From Methylosinus sp. C49 (GTDB taxonomy: Bacteria > Pseudomonadota > Alphaproteobacteria > Rhizobiales > Beijerinckiaceae): a DNA stretch of 64,000 nucleotides. Below, piece after piece: positions 33,699 to 41,080 of this stretch (position 1 is the stretch's first letter; every line of letters begins with the position of its first letter). Location of the stretch: contig NZ_AP022332.1 of the NCBI RefSeq assembly GCF_009936375.1, positions 2,450,501 through 2,514,500 on the forward strand, written 5' to 3'. The position numbers and the translations under genes are program-made. The notes under the pieces are model-generated. The model was given only the letters and a program-made list of their open reading frames with translations, made no database searches and was not told where the DNA came from.

Positions 33699-34259
33699 AT
33701 GCGCAGCGAGGACATCGACAAAGGAGCGGCGAAGCCGCGCGCCCGCGGCGCGGGGCTGCTCGCCTGTCGGCGGGGCGCCGCGATCGTCGAATTCGCCTTC
33801 ATCGCGGCTCCGCTGTTTGCGATTCTGATCGCGATCTGCCAGGTCGGCGTGGTGTTTCTCGCGCAGCAGGAGCTGGAATCCGCCGTCGAGAAATCGGCGC
33901 GCAAGCTTCTTACCGGCGAGGTGCAGAAGGGCAAGCTCGACCAGACGCAATTCAAGAACACGGTCTGCGGCGGACTGACGGCGCTCTTCAACTGCACGCA
34001 GCTGATCGTCGATCTGCAGACGGCGAGCGCCTTCTCCTCCGTTGACACATCGGCGCCCGTCCTCACCTATGATTCCAGTGGCAATGTCACCAATAGCTGG
34101 AAATTCCAGACCGGCGGCGTCGGCAGCGTTCTCGTGCTGCGCGTGATCTATCAATTCCCCGTCGTCGGTGGACCGCTCGGATTCAATCTCGCCAATCTGC
34201 CGAATGGCAGGCGTTTATTGATGTCGACCGCCGTATTCCAGGTCGAGCCCTACTCGTAA
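33699..34259 (+). CDS. TadE-like pilus assembly / pseudopilin protein
   Basis: About 186 residues. After a basic start it has ACRRGAAIVEFAFIAAPLFAILIAICQVGVVFLAQQEL: a glycine-containing cleavage-like site and the TadE motif with Glu following a hydrophobic helix. The periplasmic part ends in beta-rich sequence. Two cysteines (in TVCGGL and FNCTQL) may form a disulfide. An ATG at 33672 is an alternative start. It leads a three-gene block of Tad pseudopilin-type genes with no Tad ATPase, secretin or prepilin peptidase in the window. Divergent from the polysaccharide operon. Confidence 0.8.
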   Translation: MRSEDIDKGAAKPRARGAGLLACRRGAAIVEFAFIAAPLFAILIAICQVGVVFLAQQELESAVEKSARKLLTGEVQKGKLDQTQFKNTVCGGLTALFNCTQLIVDLQTASAFSSVDTSAPVLTYDSSGNVTNSWKFQTGGVGSVLVLRVIYQFPVVGGPLGFNLANLPNGRRLLMSTAVFQVEPYS

Positions 34260-34276
34260 ACATCGGAGCAGGCCCA

Positions 34277-34846
34277 TTGCGAATGCACTGTCTCAGTCGC
34301 TTGACGTCGAACGCCGGCCGTCGCGCCGGCGCGCTTCGGCGCGACGAGCGTGGCATGATCGCGGTCGAATTCGCGCTGATGATCCCGATCGCCGTGCTGA
34401 TCCTCGTCAGCGAGTTCACGCTCGGCGAGGCGATCAGCATCAGTCGCAAGGTGGCGATCACCGGCCGCACGCTGACCGATCTCGTCGCGCGGCGCGCGAG
34501 CGTGTCGACAGCCGATCTCACGACGATATTGAACGCCTCGACGCAGATCATCGCGCCTTTCTCGACCGCCAATCTGACGATCATACTCGCCGAGCTCACG
34601 ACCGATGAGAAAGGCGAGACAACAAAGATCGTGTGGAACGAGCCCTTCAACACGACGAAACTCGTCGATGGCTCGACCTTCGTGCTTCCGGCCGGCATGG
34701 CGCAGGCGAGCACGTCGCTGATCTACGCCTATGTGCGCTATAATTACACGCCGCCTTTCGGCGCCAAGATAATCCCGGCCGTGCCGATCCGCTACACATT
34801 CTACATCAACCCCCGCATCACCTCATCCGTTCCCCGGGTGGATTGA
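34277..34846 (+). CDS. TadE-like pilus assembly protein
   Basis: A 189-residue protein with RRDERGMIAVEFALMIPIAVLILVSEFTLGEAISISRK. The glycine, hydrophobic helix and glutamate are the TadE/TadG N-terminal signature. A predicted periplasmic domain of 130 residues follows, rich in Thr and Ile. The frame starts with TTG (34277), spaced well from GGAG; an ATG two codons later (34283) is the alternative. It is 17 bp after the previous gene, and its stop overlaps a TTG at the start of the next frame, so the three are cotranscribed. Confidence 0.82.
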   Translation: MRMHCLSRLTSNAGRRAGALRRDERGMIAVEFALMIPIAVLILVSEFTLGEAISISRKVAITGRTLTDLVARRASVSTADLTTILNASTQIIAPFSTANLTIILAELTTDEKGETTKIVWNEPFNTTKLVDGSTFVLPAGMAQASTSLIYAYVRYNYTPPFGAKIIPAVPIRYTFYINPRITSSVPRVD

Positions 34847-34851
34847 ACGAA

Positions 34852-36303
34852 ATGGCCGCGCGACACATGATGATGTTTCGGACTCTCGGCAAATTCTTCG
34901 CTCATCGAGGAGGCAATGTCGCGATCATATTCGCGCTGACGGCGATTCCTCTGATGATCGCCGCCGGCGGCGCCATTGATTATGCGAACGCCGGGCGCAT
35001 CAAGACGCAGCTCTACGCCGCGGCCGACGCCGCCGCGCTCGCGGCGACGACACCGCCGATGATGCTGAAGTCTTGGACCGTCGCCAAGGCGGCGGCGAGG
35101 ACGATGTTCGCCGCTCAGATGGCGCAGATCACGCGAGTGACTTATGACGCCGCCAGTCTCACGGTCGACGGCGACGACGATCCTGCGCCCGGCTCCATGA
35201 CACGCAAGGTGTCGGTCACCTATACGACAAAGGTGCAGAATTCTTTCGGCGGCTTCTACGGCTTGCCGACATCGAACATAAAGGTGACAGCCTCGGCGAC
35301 CGCGACGACGGCCCGCAATATCGATTTTTATCTGCTGCTCGACAATTCGCCGTCTATGGAGCTGCCCGCCACGCAGGCGGGCGTCAATGCGATGAACGCC
35401 TTCGGATGCGCCTTCGCCTGCCATGAGAAGAATGTCAGCGACAATGAATATACGACGCATTATCCCGGCTGGGGGACGATCGACAGCTATTCCTACGCCG
35501 AGAACAACGGAATAAAGCTGCGCATCGACAATGTTCGGGACGCGGCTAAGAGCCTCGCCACGACCGCGCAATCGACGATGGCCTCCAATGGCGCGACCTA
35601 TCGCCTTGCGGCCTATAGCTTCAATTACGGCGTGACGATGATGCAGAATCTCGTCCCGACGACGAGCGGAAATGTGAGCCACATCCAGTCCAATATCGGG
35701 GCGATGACGCCGCCGCTGATGGATTCGAACAATGTGCTCGCGGCCAATACGTCCTACACCTATCCGACCAGCAGCTCGACCTACGATACGGTCACGACCG
35801 GCGGCGCGTTGAACACCAATGACGCGATGACCGATCTCAATCAGGCGCTCACCAGATTGAACGCGACCATGCCGGCGCCCGGCAGCGGCGCCCGCGTCGC
35901 CGGCGACAAGCCGCAGGAAGTGCTGATGCTCGTTTCCGATGGCGTCATCGATGCGAGCTATTATTCCAGCGGAACCTGCACGACTTCGCTGAATTGGGGA
36001 TATTCGAACGCCTATGGCTCGTTTTATCGTTGCTTGCAGCCGGTCGACACCTCCTTCTGCACGACGATCAAGAACCGCGGAATTCGGATCGCGGTTCTCT
36101 ACACGACCTATTATCCCGTGCCGAGCAATGGCTTCTACCAGGGGACCGTCGCCACCTTCGCATCGCAGATCGCCGACAATATGAAGAGCTGCGCCTCTTC
36201 CCCCGATCTCTTCTTCGAGGTGAACACGGGCGGCGACATCAGCTCGGCGCTGTCGACCCTGTTCTTGAACGCCGTTTCTTCCGCCTCGCGTCTCACGCAG
36301 TAG
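34852..36303 (+). CDS. TadG-like protein with von Willebrand-A-like domain
   Basis: A 483-residue protein. The N-terminus RGGNVAIIFALTAIPLMIAAGGAIDYANA is a TadG-type helix. A domain starting near residue 158 holds LLLDNSPSMEL, the D-x-S-x-S metal-ion site of von Willebrand A folds, then MLVSDGVID further on. A Cys-rich insertion (FGCAFACHEKN) and several extra cysteines (CTTS, YRCLQ, SFCTTI, KSCASS) suggest disulfides. TadG proteins help anchor or assemble Flp-like fimbriae. In-frame TTG at 34843 overlaps the previous stop; the ATG at 34852 was chosen. No other Tad component is nearby. Confidence 0.86.
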   Translation: MAARHMMMFRTLGKFFAHRGGNVAIIFALTAIPLMIAAGGAIDYANAGRIKTQLYAAADAAALAATTPPMMLKSWTVAKAAARTMFAAQMAQITRVTYDAASLTVDGDDDPAPGSMTRKVSVTYTTKVQNSFGGFYGLPTSNIKVTASATATTARNIDFYLLLDNSPSMELPATQAGVNAMNAFGCAFACHEKNVSDNEYTTHYPGWGTIDSYSYAENNGIKLRIDNVRDAAKSLATTAQSTMASNGATYRLAAYSFNYGVTMMQNLVPTTSGNVSHIQSNIGAMTPPLMDSNNVLAANTSYTYPTSSSTYDTVTTGGALNTNDAMTDLNQALTRLNATMPAPGSGARVAGDKPQEVLMLVSDGVIDASYYSSGTCTTSLNWGYSNAYGSFYRCLQPVDTSFCTTIKNRGIRIAVLYTTYYPVPSNGFYQGTVATFASQIADNMKSCASSPDLFFEVNTGGDISSALSTLFLNAVSSASRLTQ

Positions 36304-36339
36304 GCCTGCGCGGTCTTACGCACAGGCTCGTTCGCGGTC

Positions 36340-36417
36340 GAAAGCGCTCTAGATTCTTTCGTTGGAAGCGAATTCTGATCGATCGAACGATTCCGTTCGA
36401 TCGGAAAGCGCTCTAGA
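36340..36417. repeat. Intergenic repeat with palindrome between tadG-like gene and csp1
   Basis: The 14-base word GAAAGCGCTCTAGA occurs twice in direct orientation (36340-36353 and 36404-36417), 50 bp apart. Between them is an inverted repeat GATCGAAC / GTTCGATC (36381-36388 and 36395-36402) with a six-base loop. The second copy includes the csp1 stop codon. The structure sits between two convergent genes and could serve as a bidirectional terminator, although no T-run follows. It looks like a dispersed repeat unit, but copies elsewhere cannot be judged from this window. Confidence 0.55.
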
Positions 36418-36859
36418 CGGAGACCTTGCGGCACTCCTCCGCGCAGGCCTTGCAAGCGTCGCCGCAGGCCTTGCATTCCGCATATTGCGGGAAGCGGTCG
36501 CATTCCTTCTTGCAGGCCATGCATATGTCGCCCACGGCCTTCGCCAGCGTCGGCGTGAAGGTCGAGTTCACCGCCGCCAGCGATTCGAGCGCGGCGCAGG
36601 CGGCGACGAGATCATAGGCGGCCTTGGTGCAACCGGCCATGCTGGTGTCGTTCATCGACAGCATGCCGAAGCAATGGCGCAGGCATTCGTTGCCGGTGGA
36701 GACGCATTCGGCGCTGGTCTTCATCAGCGCCTGAAATTTCGGTCCATGCATCATGTGCCCGGCATGCGGATTGGTGGTCTGATCCTCGGCCAGCGCGTGC
36801 GCGGCGGAGAGGGCGGCGGCCGCGCCGACGGCGGCGGCGACGAATTCACGACGTTCCAT
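36413..36859 (-). CDS. csp1: Copper storage protein Csp1
   Basis: A 148-residue protein with a twin-arginine-type signal (ERREFVAAAVG, cleavage after AHALA near 24). The mature 124 residues contain 13 cysteines, many in CxxC or CxxxC spacing (ICMACKKEC, ECKACGDACKACAEEC), plus an N-terminal His/Met patch (HAGHMMHGP). This matches Csp1 of Methylosinus, a four-helix bundle whose cysteines line the core and bind many Cu(I) ions per monomer to supply particulate methane monooxygenase. The sequence shows the cysteine count; folding and storage are known from the family. It is monocistronic and convergent with the TadG-like gene. Confidence 0.95.
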   Translation of the reverse strand: MERREFVAAAVGAAAALSAAHALAEDQTTNPHAGHMMHGPKFQALMKTSAECVSTGNECLRHCFGMLSMNDTSMAGCTKAAYDLVAACAALESLAAVNSTFTPTLAKAVGDICMACKKECDRFPQYAECKACGDACKACAEECRKVSV

Positions 36860-37050
36860 GGGGAGCCTTCCTTTCGTCTCGGTCCCGAGTCCGGTGGGCG
36901 AGATAGGCGAGAAAGTTTTGCTCTAACTGGCGTAGACCGCAGAAGCTTCAATCCTTTTCCCGCGGGCGGGCGCGACGTTTCATTGCGCGCGCGCGCATCG
37001 CACGCCATTTCTCGCGACAGAGGGCGGGAAGAATGAGAGGGGAGGAGGAG

Positions 37051-37281
37051 ATGGAGCCGAATATCATGCTAACGCTGGGGCGCAGCGACGCCGAAGCGCT
37101 GGTCGACAGCCTGCGCCGACGCTTCGAGCGACTCTGCGACATTCGCAAGGAGATTTGCGAGCCCGCCGAGTTCGATGAGCTGGAGCGCGAGGAACGCGCC
37201 TATTTCGACGCCGAAAATGCGCTGGTCGAGCGCATCATCGGCGAGCTGACGCGTGCGCTCGCAGCGGAGCCTCGTCATTAG
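37051..37281 (+). CDS. Small protein of unknown function
   Basis: A 76-residue, acidic, probably helical protein with segment VDSLRRRFERLCDIRKEIC and ERAYFDAENALVERIIGEL. A strong purine-rich GGGGAGGAGG lies a few bases before the ATG at 37051. An ATG at 37033 in the same frame is an alternative. No family is recognised and no membrane segment is present. It stands alone, divergent from csp1. Confidence 0.55.
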   Translation: MEPNIMLTLGRSDAEALVDSLRRRFERLCDIRKEICEPAEFDELEREERAYFDAENALVERIIGELTRALAAEPRH

Positions 37282-37349
37282 AGCGCCGCCGATCGAACGG
37301 CGTTATTTGTCGATATTCGATCGATCGAGCTCGCTCGTGCGGCGCCGGC

Positions 37350-37658
37350 TCAGGCGTCGTGTGGCGAGGGCGCCGTCGCGTCCCAGGCCAGCGGCTGTGG
37401 CGCTCGTCGGCGCGTCTCCGGCCATCGCGCCAGCAGCATGCTCAGCACGACCAGCAGATCGGCGGCGGCGCGCGACTGGCCGAGATCGACGAAGCCACGA
37501 ATATCCGCAATCAGAATATCGCGGACGGCGGCGGCGCCGCGATGGCGGTTGAGGAGATAGCTGGCGAGCGTACGTTCATGCGCCTTGGAGGGGATGGCGC
37601 GCGCGAGCGGCATGGGATCGAGGCCGCTCGGCGCCAGCATTTCGGCGATCTGCTTCAT
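37350..37658 (-). CDS. Protein of unknown function
   Basis: A 102-residue soluble protein. A GTGGAG ribosome-binding site lies 9 bases before the ATG. The sequence is helical with AHERTLASYLLNRHRGAAAVRDIL and an Ala/Leu-rich stretch near 62-78. No signal peptide or named domain is recognised. It lies between two other small unknown genes, and no operon partner is obvious. Confidence 0.5.
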   Translation of the reverse strand: MKQIAEMLAPSGLDPMPLARAIPSKAHERTLASYLLNRHRGAAAVRDILIADIRGFVDLGQSRAAADLLVVLSMLLARWPETRRRAPQPLAWDATAPSPHDA

Positions 37659-37739
37659 CGGTCGGCTCCACGACTCGTTTCTGCCGCAGAGCGCTAAACC
37701 GACGACGATGACCTTTTGTGACAGTTCCGATCGTGGAAT

Positions 37740-37952
37740 CTACCTATTCGGCGCAGCCTCGGCGTGGGCCTTTTCGCTCAGCAGACGCTCGGCGCTCTCG
37801 GCGACGCGCAGCCATACGCTATGGCCATCGCTGTCGCCGGCCGTTTGCAGATCGGCGGCGCGCTCGCGCGCATTGCCGGGCGCGTCCCGCTGTAGCCGGC
37901 GGGTGAGCGCGCGCGCGTGAATCTCGACGGCCTGTTCCAGAGAAATCTCCAT
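37740..37952 (-). CDS. Small protein of unknown function
   Basis: A 70-residue helical protein (MEISLEQAVEIHARALTRRL, then a charged C-terminal half with SVWLRVAESAERLLSEKA). AGGAG lies 8 bases upstream of the ATG. It resembles small cytosolic helical proteins in alphaproteobacteria but matches no family I can name. It lies downstream on the same strand as the DAHP synthase gene, about 100 bp beyond that gene's stop. Confidence 0.5.
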   Translation of the reverse strand: MEISLEQAVEIHARALTRRLQRDAPGNARERAADLQTAGDSDGHSVWLRVAESAERLLSEKAHAEAAPNR

Positions 37953-38059
37953 GACGTCAACTCCTCTCGCAGGCGGGCCGAGCCCCGCTTCCCGCCGTAG
38001 CGTTCTAATTGTGTCGCATAAGGGGCGACCCCAGGGCGCTGCGGCGGATCGTCGCGGGA

Positions 38060-39136
38060 TCAGGCGTTCGCGACCCGCTCGCCGGAGGCGCGTCGCCGCT
38101 CGACGGCGGCGGCGAGCCGGCGCAGCGCTGCGAGCGAGGTCGTCCAGTCGATGCAGCCGTCGGTGACGCTCTGGCCATAGACGAGCGGCTTGCCGGCGAC
38201 GATGTCCTGCCGTCCGGCGATGAGATGGCTCTCGATCATCAGGCCGATGATGCGGCGCTCGCCGGCCTCGACCTGCCGGGCCACGTCCTCGACGACGGCG
38301 GGCTGATTCTCGGGCTTCTTGCTGCTGTTGGCGTGCGAGGCGTCGATCATCAGATAGGGGGAGACGCGGGACTTCTCCGCTTCCTTGGCCGCGGCGTCGA
38401 CACTGGCGGCGTCGTAATTGGGCGTCTTTCCGCCGCGCAGAATAATGTGGCAGTCCTCGTTGCCGCTGGTGGAGGCGATGGCCGAACGGCCGTCTTTGGT
38501 GACGGCGAGGAAATGATGCGGCTGCGAGGCGGAGAGCACGGCGTCGAGCGCGATGCGCACATTGCCGTCGGTGCCGTTCTTGAAGCCGACCGGGCAGGAG
38601 AGGCCGGAGGCGAGTTCGCGATGCACCTGGCTCTCCGTCGTGCGCGCGCCGATCGCGCCCCAGCCGACGAGATCGGCGATATATTGCGGCGTCGTCATAT
38701 CGAGGAATTCGCAGCCGGCCGGTAGGCCGAGCTCATTGACGTCGAGCAGCAGCAGCCGCGCCAGCCGCAGCCCGGCTTCTATGTCGAAGCTGCCGTCGAG
38801 GCGCGGATCATTGATGAGGCCCTTCCAGCCCACTGTGGTGCGCGGCTTCTCGAAATAGACGCGCATGATGATCTCTAGCCGGTCGCCGAGCTCGCGCTTG
38901 GCCTCGGCGAGCAGGCGGGCGTATTCCATCGCGGCGTCGGGGTCATGGACCGAGCAGGGGCCGATGACGACGGCGAGGCGATCGTCGCGCCCGCGCAAAA
39001 TCTCGCGCAGGGCGGCGCGCGCGCCGAGCACGGTGGCGCTCGCCTTCTCGCTGCGCGGAAGCTCGCGCATGATCTCGGCGGGCGGGCTCAATTCGGTGAT
39101 CTTGACGATGCGAAGGTCGTCGGTCTCGGTCGGCAC
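38060..39136 (-). CDS. aroG: 3-deoxy-7-phosphoheptulonate synthase (DAHP synthase), class I
   Basis: A 358-residue enzyme joining phosphoenolpyruvate and erythrose-4-phosphate, the first step of aromatic amino acid synthesis. Conserved blocks are VVIGPCSVHDP with the metal/PEP-site cysteine, RVYFEKPRTTVGWKGLINDP, GARTTESQVHRELASG, GFKNGTDGN, LRGGKTPNYD, MIDASHANSSKKP and YGQSVTDGCIDW. Length and motifs match the AroF/G/H type of E. coli; which aromatic acid inhibits it cannot be read. The GTG start at 39136 has AAGGAG eight bases upstream. Expression is probably controlled by the attenuator at 39176-39314: low charged tRNA for Tyr, Trp or Phe should increase readthrough. Confidence 0.95.
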   Translation of the reverse strand: MPTETDDLRIVKITELSPPAEIMRELPRSEKASATVLGARAALREILRGRDDRLAVVIGPCSVHDPDAAMEYARLLAEAKRELGDRLEIIMRVYFEKPRTTVGWKGLINDPRLDGSFDIEAGLRLARLLLLDVNELGLPAGCEFLDMTTPQYIADLVGWGAIGARTTESQVHRELASGLSCPVGFKNGTDGNVRIALDAVLSASQPHHFLAVTKDGRSAIASTSGNEDCHIILRGGKTPNYDAASVDAAAKEAEKSRVSPYLMIDASHANSSKKPENQPAVVEDVARQVEAGERRIIGLMIESHLIAGRQDIVAGKPLVYGQSVTDGCIDWTTSLAALRRLAAAVERRRASGERVANA

Positions 39137-39175
39137 GGCGGGCTCCTTTTTTATTTTGCGTCGCGCCGGCGGAAC

Positions 39176-39201
39176 AAAAAAACCGCCAGCGGGACTGGCG
39201 G
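39176..39201 (-). terminator. Attenuator terminator upstream of aroG
   Basis: On the minus strand the stem is CCGCCAG-TCCCG-CTGGCGG followed by seven T (complement of 39176-39182). Its 5' arm CGCC-AG-TCCCG can pair instead with CGGGAGGCG at 39245-39253, inside the leader peptide frame, which would prevent terminator formation. It lies 33 bp after the leader peptide stop and 40 bp before the aroG start. Confidence 0.85.
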
Positions 39202-39233
39202 CTCTCGGGGTTTTCAGGCTTCGCGTCTTTTGC

Positions 39234-39314
39234 TCACACGCGCTCGCCTCCCGTCGCCGCCGGCGCAGGATAGCTAAAATACCAGTAGTAGCGCGCGGAG
39301 CGGACGAGGGTCAT
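39234..39314 (-). CDS. Aromatic-codon leader peptide of aroG attenuator
   Basis: A 26-codon frame from ATG at 39314 to TGA at 39234-39236. Residues 9-15 are Tyr-Tyr-Trp-Tyr-Phe-Ser-Tyr, an extraordinary run for a short peptide and exactly the amino acids made downstream of the DAHP synthase that follows. Codons 21-24 (ACG GGA GGC GAG) contain the sequence that can pair with the terminator stem. If ribosomes stall on the Tyr/Trp/Phe codons, this sequence stays free and the antiterminator forms; if translation reaches the stop, the ribosome covers it and the terminator forms. The ribosome-binding site is weak. No protein function is expected. Confidence 0.85.
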   Translation of the reverse strand: MTLVRSARYYWYFSYPAPAATGGERV

Positions 39315-39347
39315 GAGGCGGAGTTAAAGCGGAGCAGGGGAGGCGAG

Positions 39348-39578
39348 TCAAGGCGCCGGCACGCACAGACCCGAATATCCGGTCATGCGCGTGTTCAGCG
39401 GCGTGCCATTCTCCTTGCCTTCGGCCGCTATGCCGAGAGAGGCGCGGGGCTGCAGCTTGCGCGCCGCCTCGACGCATTTCTCCTCTGTGGCGTAGCCGGG
39501 AATGGCGTTGGTCGCCACTGCGCCGGCGGCCTGGGAAGTGGTGACGACAAAGGTCGCGACGATAAGCGTGTAGGACAT
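39348..39578 (-). CDS. Small exported protein of unknown function
   Basis: A 76-residue protein with a signal-peptide-like start (MSYTLIVATFVVTTSQAAG). AGGAG lies seven bases before the ATG at 39578. The mature part of about 55 residues has two cysteines (in EKCVEAA and GLCVPAP) able to form a disulfide. No family is recognised. It lies 34 bp upstream of the aroG leader peptide on the same strand, so it could share its transcript, but the attenuator would then separate the two. Confidence 0.55.
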   Translation of the reverse strand: MSYTLIVATFVVTTSQAAGAVATNAIPGYATEEKCVEAARKLQPRASLGIAAEGKENGTPLNTRMTGYSGLCVPAP

Positions 39579-39677
39579 TGAAAATCTCCTCGCGAGCAAT
39601 GAAAAGCGAATGAAAACGGCGAAGACGCCCTTACGCGCCGCGACTCTATCGCGAAACGATTGCGAGACTATCGCCGG

Positions 39678-40436
39678 TCAGCGATAGATTTCGGCGATTT
39701 CCAGAAACTCCCTCGCGGTCAAAGAGGCGCCGCCGACGAGCGCGCCATCGACATTTTTCACGCGCAGCAGCTCGGCGGCGTTGGCTGGCTTCACCGAGCC
39801 GCCATAGAGAATGCGGGTCGTCTCCGCGTCGGCGCCGAGGAGGGCGACGAGCCGGGCGCGGATGGCGGCGTGCATTTGCGCGACGTCGAGAGGCGTCGGA
39901 GTGAGGCCGGTGCCGATCGCCCATACCGGCTCATAGGCGACGACGAGATGATCCGGCGCGACGCTGCGCGGCAGCGAGCCGTCCAGCTGCGCTTCGACGA
40001 TCGCCGATGCGCGGCCGGCGTCGCGCTCGGCGCGCGTCTCGCCGACGCAGACGATGGGCGTGAGCCCGGCGCGCAGGCCCGCCTCCGCCTTGGCGCGGAT
40101 GAGCGCATCGCCCTCGCCATGATCGGCGCGCCGCTCGCTATGGCCGACGATCACGTAAGATGCGCCGGCGTCGGCCAGCATTTCGGCGGAAATATCGCCC
40201 GTATGCGCGCCGCTCGGCTTTTCGTGGCAGTCCTGCCCGCCGAGCGCGATTTTCGCGCCGGAGAGAATGCGCGCCGCGCGTTCCAGCAGAGTGACGGGCG
40301 GGCAGATCGCCAGCTCGACCTTTTCCCGCAAGGCGGCGTCATAGCATGCGGAGATGGTCTCGATTTCGCCGAGCGACGCCGAAAGCCCGTTCATTTTCCA
40401 ATTTCCAGCGACGAGCGGGCGCGGCGTGAAAGGCAT
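39678..40436 (-). CDS. tpiA: Triosephosphate isomerase
   Basis: A 252-residue TIM-barrel enzyme interconverting dihydroxyacetone phosphate and glyceraldehyde 3-phosphate. Residues seen: VAGNWKMNG with catalytic Lys14, VIVGHSERR with the catalytic His near 97, [11 protein letters not shown] with the catalytic Glu near 168, and phosphate-loop blocks [10 protein letters not shown] and GALVGGASL near the end. Length is normal. It is divergent from ndk, about 210 bp apart. Expected to act in glycolysis/gluconeogenesis and, in methylotrophs, in carbon assimilation. Confidence 0.98.
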   Translation of the reverse strand: MPFTPRPLVAGNWKMNGLSASLGEIETISACYDAALREKVELAICPPVTLLERAARILSGAKIALGGQDCHEKPSGAHTGDISAEMLADAGASYVIVGHSERRADHGEGDALIRAKAEAGLRAGLTPIVCVGETRAERDAGRASAIVEAQLDGSLPRSVAPDHLVVAYEPVWAIGTGLTPTPLDVAQMHAAIRARLVALLGADAETTRILYGGSVKPANAAELLRVKNVDGALVGGASLTAREFLEIAEIYR

Positions 40437-40646
40437 GTCCGGGCGTTCCTCTCAAATAGAAGCGATGAAGCGAGCAATTCTGGCCATATCAGCGCTCGCC
40501 GCCATGGGCAATTCGCCGCGACGCCGCGCGGTTGCGGCCGAAAGGAAAATTGTCGCCGCGCGGGCCGGGTTGCCGGGCGTCCGGCCGACGGCTATAAGCG
40601 CCCCGATCTTAAATCCCATCCTCGAACTCGACGAGACGACGCGCCC

Positions 40647-41069
40647 ATGGCGATCGAACGCACATTCTCCATCATCAAGCCGGACGCCACCAAGCGCAAT
40701 CTGACCGGCAAGATCAACGCCCTCATCGAGGACGCTGGGCTCCGCATCGTGGCGCAGAAGCGCATCCAGCTGACGCGCGCGCAGGCCGAGACCTTCTATG
40801 GCGTCCACAAGGAGCGCCCCTTCTTCGGCGAGCTGATCGAATCGATCACCTCCGGCCCGGTCGTCGTCCAGGTGCTGGAAGGCGAGGGCGCCATCGCCAA
40901 ATATCGCACCGTCATGGGCGCGACCAATCCGGCGAGCGCCGATCCGGGCACGATCCGCAAGGAATTCGCCGTCTCCATCGGCGAGAATTCCGTGCATGGC
41001 TCCGACGCGCCGGAGACGGCGGCGATCGAGATCCCGCAGTTCTTCTCCGGCAATGAGATCGTCGGCTGA
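40647..41069 (+). CDS. ndk: Nucleoside diphosphate kinase
   Basis: A 140-residue enzyme transferring the gamma-phosphate of ATP to nucleoside diphosphates. The opening [18 protein letters not shown], Lys11, the [11 protein letters not shown] and [19 protein letters not shown] blocks and the catalytic histidine in NSVHGSD (near 117) are all present. The ATG at 40647 gives the normal family start. The stop codon lies in a 21-bp palindrome shared with the convergent GST-like gene, with one base between the two stop codons. Confidence 0.98.
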   Translation: MAIERTFSIIKPDATKRNLTGKINALIEDAGLRIVAQKRIQLTRAQAETFYGVHKERPFFGELIESITSGPVVVQVLEGEGAIAKYRTVMGATNPASADPGTIRKEFAVSIGENSVHGSDAPETAAIEIPQFFSGNEIVG

Positions 41070-41080
41070 GTCAGCCGACG
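41060..41080. repeat. Palindrome covering two convergent stop codons
   Basis: The arms CGTCGGCTGA and TCAGCCGACG are perfect inverted repeats around a single central G at 41070. ndk stops at 41067-41069 and the GST-like gene at 41071-41073 on the other strand. Both encoded proteins end in Val-Gly. No T-run follows, so it is not a typical terminator. It could be a bidirectional transcript end, or just a coincidence of similar C-terminal codons. Confidence 0.6.
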
